Below are positions 11,660-23,799 of a DNA stretch of 64,000 nt, one piece after another; the stretch's first letter is position 1, and every line of letters starts with the position of its first letter. The stretch spans positions 84,652,027 to 84,716,026 of the forward strand of contig CM059187.1 of assembly GCA_030323885.1 (NCBI GenBank), written 5' to 3'. The notes beneath the pieces are model-generated. The model searched no databases, was not told the origin of the DNA, and was given only the letters and a program-made list of their open reading frames with translations. The position numbers and the translations under genes were made by a program. The stretch comes from Branchipolynoe longqiensis. Lineage: Eukaryota; Annelida; Polychaeta; Phyllodocida; Polynoidae.

Positions 11660-11918
11660 TCACCCCCGGGCCAATAGGCTTGTAATCATAGGGGAACGGG
11701 ATTCAAGGGTAATGACATCGTTATATATGACAAAGTTGGACAGAGAGAAGATACCTGGCAATAGAGGTGTGATAAGCTCCCTTAAAGATGCAGTAACAGG
11801 CATGATCAACACAACCAGAGAATACTCACACACTTGGAACATAGTGCAAACTCTACTATCACTTAATCCTCTTGCGTCAGGTGAAGTCAATTTGGATCCT
11901 TTTGAGTACACTTTGTAA
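11660..11918 (+). CDS. Possible protein-coding fragment, unknown
   Basis: The last about 85 codons of an open frame that enters from the C-rich tract and stops at 11916-11918. The peptide has ordinary amino-acid composition (for example NPLASGEVNLDPFEYTL at its end), unlike the repeat-derived ORFs nearby. I recognise no family. An overlapping minus-strand frame (11660-12052) is equally open, so this may be chance. If real, it could be a 3' exon. Confidence 0.2.
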
Positions 11919-12602
11919 CCTCTGCAACTCCACCCCTTCCATTCCTGCGTGACGTCACAGACATACCAATAGTAGGTAGACCCTATTTTGTACAGACCAT
12001 AGGTATACCTACTGGTTCCGAGCTGAAACAGCATACACAAAATGCAGTACACTCGACCTGTCTGGCATGTGATTATTATATTGAGGCACGTGGATTATTG
12101 ATGCGAGGAATACACGTTAAGGTCTCGTGACCAGATCACGTGCCTCCAATCTCGCTGCGTTATCAACGACCACCGAAGGTTGTTCCACTATCATAAACTG
12201 ATGCGTAAAATTGAGAGGTGCTTATTTGCGTCCCCTTCCCTATAAAACAGTGCGTTCGTTCTTGCTTCCCCACCAACATGTGAGCATCTCCTTTGCAGGG
12301 AACGCTACGTGGCCGGATGTGTGGGGGCTTCTTTGAGCGCATGCTTTGTCATTTTGACCCGTATATGAAAAGTAAACAGCCGAGAGACCCCCCGAAGGAA
12401 AACGGTTGGTTGATTGGTTGTTGCAGTTTTATATCCTGTTTCTCGCTCTTCATCAAGTATCGTCAGTGCTGTCTTTTTTCTCTACAGGGTTCTTGTATAA
12501 AGGCTTAACAAAACATACATGTATAGTAGAATCTTTGCATTTAGTTCTCGGTTAGGGATGTCAGAAGTCGACTGCTGGTGCCACCTGTACAAAACTTACA
12601 GA

Positions 12603-12880
12603 CATTAAGAGTCATATCAGGATGGGCACCGACATGTGACTGTATAGTGCTGCCCCACTGCGAAACCAGGATGCCCACACCATGACCTGATATCCCACTC
12701 AGTCACATTATCATGACAGTGAGCCCAACCAGTCCTTGTCCTAATGCCGACCGCCTAGCTAGGAAGTGACAGACATACATTTTTAAGTCATTGGGTCAAC
12801 TCGACTAGAGTTTCGAATCGCATGATCTACCCAAGTAGAAGATGGACACTCAACTCATTTGGCCATCCCGTCTGGTCGAT
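12603..12880 (-). repeat. SINE, type 1 head, minus strand
   Basis: Reads in reverse through the shared body (catatcaggatggg, cactcagtcacattatc, aagtcattg) to a type 1 head ending ggccatcccgtctggtc near 12860-12876. The lost 3' tail and several indels mark it as old. Confidence 0.85.
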
Positions 12881-13062
12881 GGAAAATGGATAAAACGGCG
12901 CGTGGTTGGGACACTGTTTGCCAGCAACACGCACTGTTTGTTTATAATGGACACACAAGAAGCTGCGTCACGTGACGGCGGTGGTTGAGACCTGGTGAGA
13001 AAAAATGGAAGCAGAAACCACGTGGTTTAACACCGACTTGGCCTGTTCATGACAGCGCACTG

Positions 13063-13395
13063 TGCGAGGTGGCTGAATCGGCAGAGCGGGCCTCGTGTGA
13101 GGGACATTCGGAGTTCGCTTCCCGGTCGAGTCAAGTCAATGACTTATAAAATTGATACTTGTCGCTTCCTAGTCTGCCGCTTGACATTAATAGGATTTGC
13201 CAAGGACTGGTTAGCTCAGTGTCAGGATGATGTGACTGAGTGGGATATCATGTCATGGTGCGGGTGGCCTGATTTTCCAGTGGGGCAGCAGTATAAAGGC
13301 ACCATGAGTGCAAAATGACACAAGTTGGTACCCGTCTTCATATGACCTTTGATGTTGCCAGGACGTGAAACTCCAACAACCAACCAACAACCAAC
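13063..13395 (+). repeat. SINE, type 2 head, near full length
   Basis: The head reads gcgaggtggctgaatcgg...ttcgcttcccggtcgagtc. Then come the common body (aggatgatgtgactgag, gtggggcagcagtataaag) and a caac-rich tail after the phrase ttgccaggacgtgaaa. It lies about 180 bp from the opposite-strand copy at 12603-12880. Confidence 0.88.
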
Positions 13396-14610
13396 GTGAC
13401 GACGCTGATAGGCTGTCTTTGCGGGGGGGGGGGGGGCTACCTACCCAACTAGCGAACCGCCAGAGTGGGTGGCAGCCAATCACAACAGCCAATCACAACT
13501 GTCACTCTCGCGTCGGATCTGATTGTTTGACTGCCTTCAACCCTTCAGCCAATCATGCTCCACCTTAGCCCGCCACTGTTACTCTCCCACCTTAGTCAAT
13601 CTACTCCTGACAGCTTACCTCACCACAACTCTACACACCCACCCGCCCACTCACCCACATTCATGAACAAAACAGGTAGTAATCTGATTTGACTGCTCAG
13701 ATCGGGAAACAGGTTATTATTATATCATGTCAACTGCTGATTACAATAAACCGATTGCAAAAGAAATCCTACACTTATCTTATTGAAGGGTTCATGCGCA
13801 AAACCACGTAAATGCTTAAAATAGAGATAAAGATTGAATTCACACCTTTGAAGAGTTCCTTTTTTTTAGATCCCTATTTTTGTTATTCATTGTTCCATAA
13901 TCATTATATCACTAGAAAAGTGGAATTAGTAAGAATTAAAATTAGCTTCTTAGAAAAACTTGTTATTTTAATCAATGTTATTTTACTTAACGTTAATACA
14001 ATGTTTTGGATTGGCATTTATGGGGTTTTGCGGCTGAACTCTATATCTTACTGCATATTTAGCATTTTTTTTTTACATTCTCCTCATGAATGCCTCCTTA
14101 CGCCAGATGCCCTCTTCCGGTGAACCCCTCCTAAGCGAACAATGAGTGGCTGCGTGCCGCTGATCTGGCAAATCCAAGGGAATGAAGCAATGTTTCTTCT
14201 CCCCTTCTGCTCTCTCATTCCCTGTGCCCATGGCGGACAATTATATGCTGTATACGAATTATACGAGTATAATAACCCGGAATATCCCTCCTGTCCCTCA
14301 GCTCCATGGACTCTCATTGTCATCCTCTCCAACATCATCTCCGATGGTGGCGCCGCCACCCCTGCATACTGTGCGTAGTGTTAATGTAGTCTATAATAAA
14401 GGAGACAAGATGGCGATTGGAGTGGGGCTACAAACTCTACCTGCTCCAAAACCCCGACCATTGGAAAGGATAAGTTTGCGGTGAAAGGGGATGGTAGTAG
14501 TGGATATCCAATAGGAATCTAGTGTGTGAGATTATGGTTTTCCTGACTTTGTGTGGTCCTACTCACACACAGGTCGAGTTAAACCTATCCAGTTGACCTG
14601 ATTGCAAATA
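13396..14610. other. No gene recognised; AT-rich interspersed sequence
   Basis: 13400-13620 has a poly-G run and CAATCA-rich phrases. 13812-14060 is AT-rich and shares short phrases with 7585-7715 and 21170-21302. ORFs such as 13812-14123 lack recognisable domains. Confidence 0.4.
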
Positions 14611-14617
14611 CATAGGA

Positions 14618-14812
14618 CAATGGTGGAGCAAAGAATGGTAATACTAGATGATGGTGACAAGAAGAATGGTAATAGGAGATGATGGTGAAAAGACGCATGA
14701 TAATGGTAGATGATGGTGAAAAAACGAATTATAATAATAAATAATGGTGAAAAAAGAATGGTACTAATAGTTGATGGTGAAAAGAGCATGATAATTATAG
14801 ATGATGGTGATT
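14618..14812 (+). repeat. About 36-bp minisatellite (agatgatggtgaaaag...aatggtaata)
   Basis: Five to six imperfect copies, each with gatgatggtga(c/a)aag followed by an ATAATGGTA-like segment. Confidence 0.8.
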
Positions 14813-14814
14813 GC

Positions 14815-17045
14815 TAATTACTTAACATCATGTGGCAACCATGGACATCTTCACCATGAAGAATTACTGTTATTTATTCTGCCACTTTAGTTAATCACAT
14901 TTACAGGCCAACATTGACATTTACAGGTACCATTGAAACGATAAAATGTGTGTGAATCAACATCAGAAAGTATCTCTGATACAATGTAAATGTAGTAAAC
15001 TTGATCTCAGATGACAACAACATTTAATATTAATAATAATATCGGATAACACAGGATAGAAGCACAATTCAGAATTTGCGGAAACGTATTTTTAATGTAG
15101 CTTACATATTCAATTCTGAATTCAAATTGCGTTTTTGATTCCAAGCTTCTTAATGTCAGTAAGTGTTGTACAAGTGGCACCTGCGGTCGACTTCTGACAT
15201 CACTAACCAAGTACTAATTGCAAAGATTCTACTATATACGAATGTAATGTTAATATTTTCTAAAAAGCCTTTATGCAAAAACCCTGTAGGGAAAAATACA
15301 TCACTGACGATACGTGATGAAGGGAAAGAAAAAGATTGACTGAGAATCCATTGATGAAAATAAGGAAGCAATGAAACGGAGTAAAGGAAGAATTGCAATG
15401 GTTTTAAGAGTTGGTGCTGAAACTAGGTGAACACAGCCAGGTAAGTGGGGTGGCTTTATGTGGAGATGCGGAGCTAAACATGGTTTGAGTGGCTAAGACA
15501 ACTGGATGGAAGAGGCGAAAACAGGTCTCCTGCGACAGAAGCTTAACGGTAGAATGGGCGGAAAACTGGCGATGATTGAGAGGCAGGTGGTGACGCTGAG
15601 GCCACAAGACGACAGCTGCTACTTGCACCAGTCATTGGAAGCAGGCATCTCAGCTATCAAAGAGCCATCCTTGAGTATGAGCTCGCCCCAAATTATAACG
15701 AAAGTCAAATCAAGAACACATTCCCAATCCTTAATCAAAATAGAGCTAAATGTACTGCTACACTAACAACAACATATAATAACAAGAAATAAAAATAAAG
15801 ATAGATAAATAAATATAAAATAAACTAATAATTCAAGGAAAGTCTTAGAGGGTATACATGCTAGGTATAATACATACAGCAGGTAAACTTTTATCTTAAA
15901 ATCAAAAGCTAATGACCAGTAACACAGCAAGGTAAAGACAGTCGGAGAAAGTAACTATTGGTAACTAAACACCTGTCTGATTGTAGAACAAACACACTGA
16001 CAGAGGTTTGGGTGATGTGGGAGAATGCTTACAAACAGAGAAAGAATGCATGCAGTAGATAGTACACAACAACTGAAAGTGATGAAAACAAAGGGAGTCA
16101 CAAGACTATTACTGTCTAGTGGTGAAAACAAGTCATTAGATTAACTGTTATGGGCAGCATAAATACAACCATCACAAACAAAATTTAACAAAATCATTGA
16201 AACAAAATCCAAACCAACTAAGAACCATTGCGTGGTGCATTCTCTACATGCTACCTCTGAGGCCCCCATTGACCGACATTTGCAATAAAGCAGTTGGTTA
16301 TTTTTGCCGGTGCAAGGTCATGATAATATATGTGTTTAAAGTTGATTAGGTTGATGCTTTTGATTTCTGACATTTTACAATGAATATATTAAGTTGATCG
16401 TCATAATCCACCTTACGTTAGTTTGAAATAGATTTGATTTTAAATGCATAATCTTGGAGATATTTGCATCACACTTTCAAAGCAAAAACACTGGATCACA
16501 ATTCATACTCCATCTTCAACCTAGATATCCATGCACTCATAATATATTTTGTGGCGTTCATCGCTTTGGCTGATCTACACCGGACAATTAATATACAACT
16601 CAAGTCCGGAATTTCGTAATGCACATCAAAAGTAATTAGGTACTATCATAAGTATAATATCTAAAAGATTAACCATTTAAAATAAAGGTCCTATCACCCT
16701 ACAATAAAAGTAGTTCTCATGATGAACCTCCTTTATCTATCCATAAGATCTGGCAAAGCCTTAAAACCATATTATGAACAAACTTTAATCATGGTGTAAA
16801 TATATAATATTCTACCTCGGAATGGTACCCGTCCTCTGAAACTGCCTACATATCACTAAGCACATTGACTATTAATCGCGGAAATTCAGTGTGATTACAC
16901 TATGTCATGCTGTCAAAGGGATAACTCGGTGACGAGGGTAATCGTGATATCTTATGAGGATCACAGGCTGATGGAAATCCTAAAGGATCCAAGCCCAAGC
17001 TCAACGGCTAATAGATATGTAGACCTAGAAAATATGGTCGTCCTT
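14815..17045. other. AT-rich region without recognised genes
   Basis: About 2.2 kb with no long open frame. Weak ORFs at 15007-15398 (-), 15404-15628 (-) and 15506-15766 (+) overlap and have no domain. Host intergenic or intronic DNA is the simplest reading. Confidence 0.45.
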
Positions 17046-17246
17046 AAGTATGCTACTCCACATTCCACACTTTCTTAAGGGACGTGTGTGGAAACACTGT
17101 GGCAGTTATTGATTCGGCCCTGGAGAAAGGAAAAGACGAGTAGGAGATCAGGGCTTGCGGAACGAACGGCTTTGATCGGGGACGCCCTGGCTTAGGACCG
17201 GCACCCGCGAAATGATGTGGTCGTGGTGCTGGTGGCGGCCGGATAG

Positions 17247-17690
17247 ATGGGGGCAGCCGGGCGGGGCGCCACCATGTGTGGTGCCATGTGTGGCGCCGTG
17301 AGTCGCGCCGTGTGCGGCGCCGTGTGTGGTGCCGTGTGTAGCACCATGTTAGGCGCAGTGTGTGACGGCCTCTGTGGCGCGGTGTGTGGCATTGTGTGTG
17401 GCGTCGTGTGTGGCACCGTGTGTGACTCCGTGTGTGACGCCGTGGGTGGCGCCGTGTGAGGCGCAGTGTGTGACGCATCCTGTTGCGCCGTACCTTGCGT
17501 CGTGTGTGGCGTCGTGAGTGGCGGCGTGTGTGGCGCCGTGTGTGATGCCGTGTGTGGCACAGTGAATGGTGATGTGTGTGGCGCTTTGTGTGGTGCCGTG
17601 TGTGGCTCCATGTATGGTGTCATGTATGGCGTCGTGTGTGGCACCGTGTGTGGCGCAGTGTGTGGCGCCGGGGTTTGGCGCCGGGGAGTG
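17247..17690 (+). repeat. 12-bp minisatellite (gtgtgtggcgcc)n
   Basis: About 36 units of 12 bp. Because 12 is a multiple of 3, every frame is open, giving Cys-rich (CGAV)n on the plus strand and T/H/R-rich peptides on the minus strand. No single frame is supported as a gene. Confidence 0.92.
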
Positions 17691-17808
17691 GCGGGTGTGT
17701 GTGGTGGCAGATGTGTAACCCGGAATGGTGGTGGAGAAATGTTGCACGGGAGTATGGCGGGGAAATCTGGAGAGGGTGTGCAGCAGAGGCGTACAGTATG
17801 TGTGTGGC

Positions 17809-18085
17809 ACGGGAGCGTTGTGGGTGTATGGGTGGGTGTGTGGTGCGAGAGGGTTGTGGGTGTATGTGGTGGGTGTGTGGCATAGGTGGGGGGTGGGTGT
17901 ATGTGATGTGTGTGTGACGAGGGAGGGATATGGGTGTATGCGATGGATGTGTGGTGCCAGAGGGTTGTGGGTGTATGTGGTGGGTGTGTGACGAGGGAAG
18001 GTTGTGGGTGTATATGGTGGATGTTTGGTGCGGGAGGGTTGTGGGTGCATGTGGTAGGCGTGTGGTCGGGAAGAGTTTGGCGGTG
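17809..18085 (+). repeat. 36-37-bp minisatellite (gggagggttgtgggtgtatg...)
   Basis: Seven or eight imperfect units, each containing gggttgtgggtgtatg and ggtgggtgtgtgg. It follows directly on from the 12-bp repeat block. Confidence 0.85.
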
Positions 18086-18289
18086 TATGGCAGAGAAATA
18101 TGCGCAGTGTGTGGTACTATGTGTAACACTGTGTGTGGCACTGGATCATTACGCGGGAATGTGGAAGAGCTGTGTTGTGGGTTCGTGGCATGCGAGTGTG
18201 GTGTATACATTTGAAGCGGGAGTTTAGTTGGGGAGTCTGATGTGGGTGTAGTCAGGGAGTGTTACATGGTGTGTTGTGAGGAAGTATTA

Positions 18290-18775
18290 CACATTGTGTG
18301 GCGCGTTATGTGGAACAGGAGTGTGCCGCGTTGCGTGGCACGATGTGTGGCGCGGGAGTGTGGCGCGGGAGTGTGACGAGGGAGTGTGGCGCGTTGTGTG
18401 ACGCAGGAGTGTGGCGTGTTGTGTGGCGCCGGAGTGTAGTGGAGGAGTGTGGTAAGGGGTACAGCAGGGTTGTGTTGAGGGAGTGTGGCCGTATGTGTGG
18501 TGGGAGCGGGAAGGGGGATGGGGTTGTGGGGCGGTGGGGTGTATGGTTGGGGCGGGGAGGGGTGGATAGTGGCGGCGCGGTGAGGTGTGTGGTTGGGTTG
18601 GGGAGGGATGGGTAGTAGGGGCGCGGTAGGGTGTGTGCTTGGGTCGGGGATAGTGGGGCCTTGGTTGGGTGAGTGGTTGGCGCGGGGAGGAGGGTGGGGT
18701 GGTGGCGCGCTGGGGTGTGTGGAAGGGCTGGGGAAGGATGCGTGATGGAGCGGGGAGAGGGGCGAGGTGGTTGGG
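18290..18775 (+). repeat. G-rich degenerate repeat (gtggcgcgggagtgt, then ggggtgtg phrases)
   Basis: Continues the strand-asymmetric G/T-rich block begun at 17247. Minus-strand open frames are P/H/T-rich artefacts. Confidence 0.75.
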
Positions 18776-18779
18776 GGCG

Positions 18780-19215
18780 AGGTGGGCCATCGGGTGTTTG
18801 GGGACAGCGTCATCTTTGAGGGCCACCTCGGCCGGGTCCGCGTATAGAATATACATGTGACGGACCTCCCGATGATGGATGGCGTTCCCAGGCTAGGGTG
18901 GGCGGACCGGGGCTGACAGCCCAGCGACCACTGGTCAGCTGCGCGGCCCAGCGGAGCCGGACGCACCACCGCGCCCCGAAGCACCCTGAAGCACCCGAAG
19001 CCCGCCGTCCCGGCCAATGGGTCGGTGGGGGCCGATTAGCCGGTCAGGGCCCGTCACGTCAAATGGTGACCAAAGCAGCAACGCGCGATGCGTCACGGAG
19101 CCTGCGCGCCCTGCGCCCGGACGCATCCGCTCCTCGGGGAGTCTGCGCATGGGCGTGTGTGTGGGTGATGGTGGATGGGTGCCGAGTCGGAAACCAGTGA
19201 GTTCTGGATGCCGGA
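18780..19215. other. CpG-rich, promoter-like segment, no gene identified
   Basis: High CpG density, a CCAAT-type phrase (cggccaatgggtcgg at 19010-19024) and a CRE-like gtcacgtcaaat near 19053. This resembles an unmethylated promoter, but no coding exon could be tied to it. The overlapping ORFs here are not convincing. Confidence 0.25.
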
Positions 19216-19390
19216 CACTGCAATGAGTGGTGGGCGGTGGGAGGTGGGAAGTGGGAGCTGGGAGGTGAGAGGTGGGATGTGGGAGATGAGAGGTGGGAGG
19301 TGGGAGGTAAGACGTGGGAAGTGGGAGGTGGGAGGTGGGAGGTATGAGGTGGGAAGTGGGAAGTGGGAGGTGGGAGGTTGAGGGCAGCAG
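19216..19390 (+). repeat. 7-bp minisatellite (gggaggt)n
   Basis: About 24 degenerate copies of gggaggt / gggaagt. Confidence 0.88.
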
Positions 19391-20970
19391 TTGGGGCGGG
19401 AGGTCAGAGGGCATGTCCCGCCATAGGGGAAAGCAGCAGAAATTGCCGACGCGAACACCCATTTGTAATTCAATAAAAATGGCCGGGCGGCGGCCCTGCT
19501 TGGCTTTTACACACCCTGCACAGCAGTTCAGACCTGGCGCGCCGGATCTACTTCGTGCCAAACCCCGCGGCGGCTTCATTCTCTGTTCACACAACACACA
19601 CATACAACCACACGTACAGACACACAGACAGACACACATGCGCGCACGTTGCCCCAGCGCGGGTCTCAAGTGGTGCCAGGCGCGTCCGCCTAATCTCCTT
19701 TGCTGCGTGGCTGCGCATGGGATGGGGGTGGGCGCAGGGCGCAGGGCGCGGGGCGTGGGGCGAATGGCGAGGGGCGAGGGGCACGTGAGGCGGGAGAAAG
19801 GCCACCTGGTGCCCGATAGACAAGGGGGCGGGGGGTGGGGAGGGTCGGTAAAAGCAGGCCAGGACAAAGTTTTGCTGGAATCTCGTAACCCTATTGTCGG
19901 AGAGAACCATTGCGATGTTCCCACCCAACCACTTTCCCGGTCGCCATTATGCTGCGGACATCAACCCTTGCTCGGGCTACCCGTCATGCAGTGCGTACTC
20001 CGTCATCGAGCAGCGGAAGGTGACCGGTCCCACTGCGGCCATCCCCCACGAGCCGGTCCGTAAACACCGTGATTTGTCGCCGGTAAGAAGCCATGCATCA
20101 GCGGGCGTGCAGTGGCTTCCGAACTGGCTTGTGTCTGCTGATGTCCACCCCAGTGAAACCTCGCCGGGCGCGGGCCCAACATTTGTAACTGGCATTTCGG
20201 AATGTGTGGGCGTATGCCCGCGCGTGTGTGTGCTGGGAAGTGGACGGAAGGAGGGATGACCAGACCGTGCGTCTAAGCAACTCAATGCAAACCACACAAC
20301 AAAAAGGGAGAGAAAATGATCTTTTTTAAATGTCACCACTTCCGTACCACCCATATTCTGCAGGTTCATTACTGAAAGCGTTTTTTACTAATAATACAAC
20401 AAATTTGAGCAAATGTCAGAAGTAGTGACAGATTGAGAACAATGCTTGGCTCGTCGAAGTCGGAAGTTTAACAAGTGCAGTATTATTAGCTTATCGTTTT
20501 AATTATGTGTCAATTTTAGCATCAATCGTCATTCTGTAAGTTGATTATCAGCCTGAGTTTAATCTAAGCTAGAAATAGATAATCGCATCAACTCCGGACT
20601 ACATTTAATTGGATTGTTTAGGTTTTTTTTCGGTAAAACAATTTATTCGGCAGAATACACATGATTTGGAACTTCGAAGCCACATCCATTCAATTTGTAG
20701 ATAGGCATCTCTGCATGTACCTAGGCACATTCATAAATTAAAATGGAGGTTTACTGTGTTAGTAGGTTAGCTATCAGAGGTAACTTCTCTATTATGGGCT
20801 AAGGTTGTGGTTTGCTGTGTGTGCTGTGCTCTTATCATCGGTGAGGTGCATGTGATAGGGGCTTATGAATTAGTATACCCAATTTGCGTTGGTCGAGTAC
20901 CGAATATATATATATATAACATATATAACATATATGATATATATTTATATATGACGCATAACTCACAGAG
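19391..20970. other. No gene recognised
   Basis: 19391-20270 is GC-rich with overlapping open frames on both strands. A CA-rich stretch at 19590-19640 and GGGGC-rich phrases at 19730-19780 explain part of them. 20270-20970 is AT-rich. I cannot support a coding exon. Confidence 0.4.
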
Positions 20971-20973
20971 TTC

Positions 20974-21016
20974 GGCAGGTGTTCTAGCTCTCGGTTTGAG
21001 AGCTAGAACACCTGCC
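20974..21016. repeat. Perfect 19-bp inverted repeat with 5-nt loop
   Basis: Left arm 20974-20992 begins ggcaggtgttc; loop ggttt at 20993-20997; right arm 20998-21016 is the exact reverse complement. In RNA it would make a very stable hairpin, and in DNA a cruciform. The pairing stops abruptly at both outer ends. It could be a very short fold-back element, a structured RNA or a rearrangement scar. Confidence 0.95.
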
Positions 21017-21169
21017 AACCTTACTATTTGTCCAAGATTCCCTAGTATGTTATGGTCGTACATATGAAGAGTTCAGGTCCAAAACCATAATAAACTCCAA
21101 TCCAAGAATGTAAAAGGTTTATACCTGACAATTATTTTAATTCTCACTAATTCCACTTTTCACATGATC

Positions 21170-21302
21170 AGATGGTTATGGAGCAATGAACAACAAAGTC
21201 GGGAAATTAAAAGAATTACTTGTTGTAGGTTTGATTCTAATGTTTATCTTGATTTTTGGATTGGCGTTTAAATGGCTTTATGCCTAAACTCTTCATATAT
21301 AA
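21170..21302 (+). repeat. Interspersed repeat, copy 2 (partner at 7585-7715)
   Basis: Same order of phrases as the copy at 7.6 kb, from ggttatggagcaatgaac to ctcttcatat. Confidence 0.6.
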
Positions 21303-21309
21303 AAATGTT

Positions 21310-22376
21310 TACTATGATATGTCTTGCTAATTTCTCCTTACCTGTTTTTCTTTTGTTTTTGCTATGTTTATATGCCAATCTTATGTATGGCTGACTGAGC
21401 AGTTTGGGTACCATTTCACTTGCCATCAGCATGGCAAACACTGCTTGTGTGCCTTCACCTCCTTGTCTGCCTTCATTAACCCTTTAAATTTGACTGTAAA
21501 TAAACAGAGATGCCTTTAAGGAGATCCCGGCCAGAATTAGCTCATCTACCTAATTTCTTGCTCCACTTGTTGAAGCACAACTATAGACAGAATGGTCTAC
21601 AATATTTCAAGTATTATCTAGTGTTTAGCCGCATGTGTTACCTTTTAGCACCCTCTTTAGTTACTGAACACGGATCGTACCCACAATTCCCACATTCTTG
21701 CTTGTTGCGCTAGAGTTATTTATGCCAAGTTTGGGTGGTGGCAGGGGGGGGGGTGAGTTTCTCTGGTCAGAAATTACTGCCCATTCCACGAAAAACCATG
21801 ATTAGAAGAGACAACCGAAATGTCAGATTATTACCGGTCACGATTTAAAAAGTGAAAAGGAAAAGCAAAGCAAAAACAAATAGGTTTCATTTTGCAGTCA
21901 ACTTTAAAAACAAGAAAATCATTTCACTTCCTTTTACTGGATTTTATTTCTTATGACGACTTTGAGTGACAGCCTAGTACAGCAGGCTGAATTGATTTAT
22001 GCAATTTTGATACCGATATGAGAACAAAAAGAGTTCATTCTCTTAGATATTGGATTACTTCCTACTTGGAAAAGCGCTGACAGGAGCTCAAACTTCAAGC
22101 TGATTTAAGCTTCCATCGGACGTGCTGACAACAGGAACGGGAGCCAGCCTCACTGCTAGGACGCAGAATGAATTCTACAGATCAAATGTCAAGTACTATT
22201 GCAACTAATCAAATTTCAGGTGAACTTGTTATTGCCCAATTCGCTGAAAGCTTGGAATAAATACCACAACAATCACCGTCAGAGTTCACAAGCTATTAGA
22301 CAGTTTAATTTCTTTTACATTTCCTCCCCAGTGTTCAGGACTGTAGCTCTTATTGGTGCGGTTCTCAATGCATGCA
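21310..22376. other. No gene recognised
   Basis: Ordinary intergenic-looking DNA. The short ORFs at 21510-21713 and 22199-22516 lack domains, and the latter runs into the SINE. Confidence 0.45.
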
Positions 22377-22702
22377 CCGGGCGAGGTGGCCTAATCGGTA
22401 GAGCGTGGGGCTCACGTGTGGAAGGTCGGGAGTTGGGTTCCCGGTCGAGTCAAACCAATGACTTTAAAATTGGTACTTGTCACTTCCTAGCCTGGTGCTC
22501 GGCATTAATAGGATAGGGCAAGGACTGGTTGGCTCAGTGTCAGGATAATGGGACTGATTGGGTCATCAGGTCATGGTGCCGGCAGCCTGATTTCCCAGTG
22601 GGGCAGCACTATAAAGTTGCCATGAGTGTGCACTGTCACAAGCCGGTACCCATCCTGATATGACCTTAGATGTTGCTAGGACGTAAAACAACAACAAACA
22701 AA
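22377..22702 (+). repeat. SINE, type 2 head, full length
   Basis: One of the best type 2 copies. The head gcgaggtggcctaatcggta starts at 22381, with the B-box-like region near 22434-22450, then the body (tcggcattaataggatag, gtggggcagcactataaag) and a tail after gatgttgctaggacgtaaaa ending in (caa)n. Confidence 0.92.
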
Positions 22703-22704
22703 CT

Positions 22705-23109
22705 GAATGCATGCTGGTATTATTAAAGAATGTGGCTTCTGTGGAGGAGAGGCGGCGGGTTGGAGTGGGGAGTGGGGACTGGAGGTTGGTAGGTGGGGAA
22801 GCATCATTCTGGGAGGTCTCCTCATTAGGGATAGCTGGATCTGAGAGTTTGAGTTGAGAAGAGGACAGTCGGAATGCTATATTTTGTAGTATAATCTGAC
22901 TATGCTAGTTGGAATTACTTATTCCAGTGATAGGTAATTTACAGCATTTACTGTTATTTATTAAACCCGCCATTTTAATTATATGTGAATCGGTATGTAC
23001 TAAGCACTAAGATGGAATTAATATATTAAAAAAAACAAATATAATGGCAAATGGTAAATTAGCAATCTTTAAATTTGTAAATTAGTGAATCTCGATTGTT
23101 ACAGATAAC
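22705..23109. other. No gene recognised
   Basis: AT-rich DNA with no open frame of note. Confidence 0.45.
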
Positions 23110-23760
23110 ATGAGCAATCCGATTAAAGCATCACATTTTCGATGCAATATCACTCGCCTAGATTCGATCCTACCTGTCCAATTTAGATATGGGAGGGACT
23201 CATTAAAGATTGCTATCAGTCTGTGTTTGAATATGGAAACAAATAATAAGAACAGTATTTTCCTGTTCAAGCCAAACATCATTTTGCATGTTTTCAATTA
23301 AACTATTTCCTAAATTAACCCGTGAAAATACCTGTCCAATTTAGATATGCGTGTACTCATTAAATATTTCTATCAGTTTATTAATGCTCTATACTTGAAC
23401 ATACGAAACAAAGACTACATATAGAATTTTCGTGTGAACACCCACAATAATTTGGCATGTTTTCAATTAACCTATCTCCAAAATTAACCCTTTAAAATAA
23501 AAGTTGGCCAGCATTTCAATTTGCATACCATCAATGATTAAACTATTAAACTATCTCCGAAATTAATTCTTGAAAATAAAACTTGCCCATCATTTCAATG
23601 TGCATACCATCAATAATTCTTGTAACTTTTCCTTTTAATTATATCCTAAGTAAACCCTTTTTAATGAAAGTTGTCCAACATTTCGATGTGCACAACACAA
23701 ATGACGTTGCATATCTTCAATTCAAATATCTTTTTGTAAGATAAAACTTACTCAAATCAT
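23110..23760 (+). repeat. Degenerate tandem repeats (about 159 bp and about 80 bp periods)
   Basis: The phrase acctgtccaatttagatatg recurs at about 23171 and 23330 with similar flanks. Downstream, segments with aaataaaa(g/c)ttg and catttcaat(t/g)tgcata recur about every 80-85 bp (near 23490, 23570 and 23655). Confidence 0.65.
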
Positions 23761-23799
23761 AAATCATACTTATGAAACTAATGTATTCATGGGAAACTA

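Noticed and set aside
17192..18227. Cys-rich (CGAV)n and Thr/His-rich ORFs that look like keratin-associated or antifreeze-type proteins
   Set aside because: Several frames on both strands are open at once because of the 12-bp and 36-bp repeat units.
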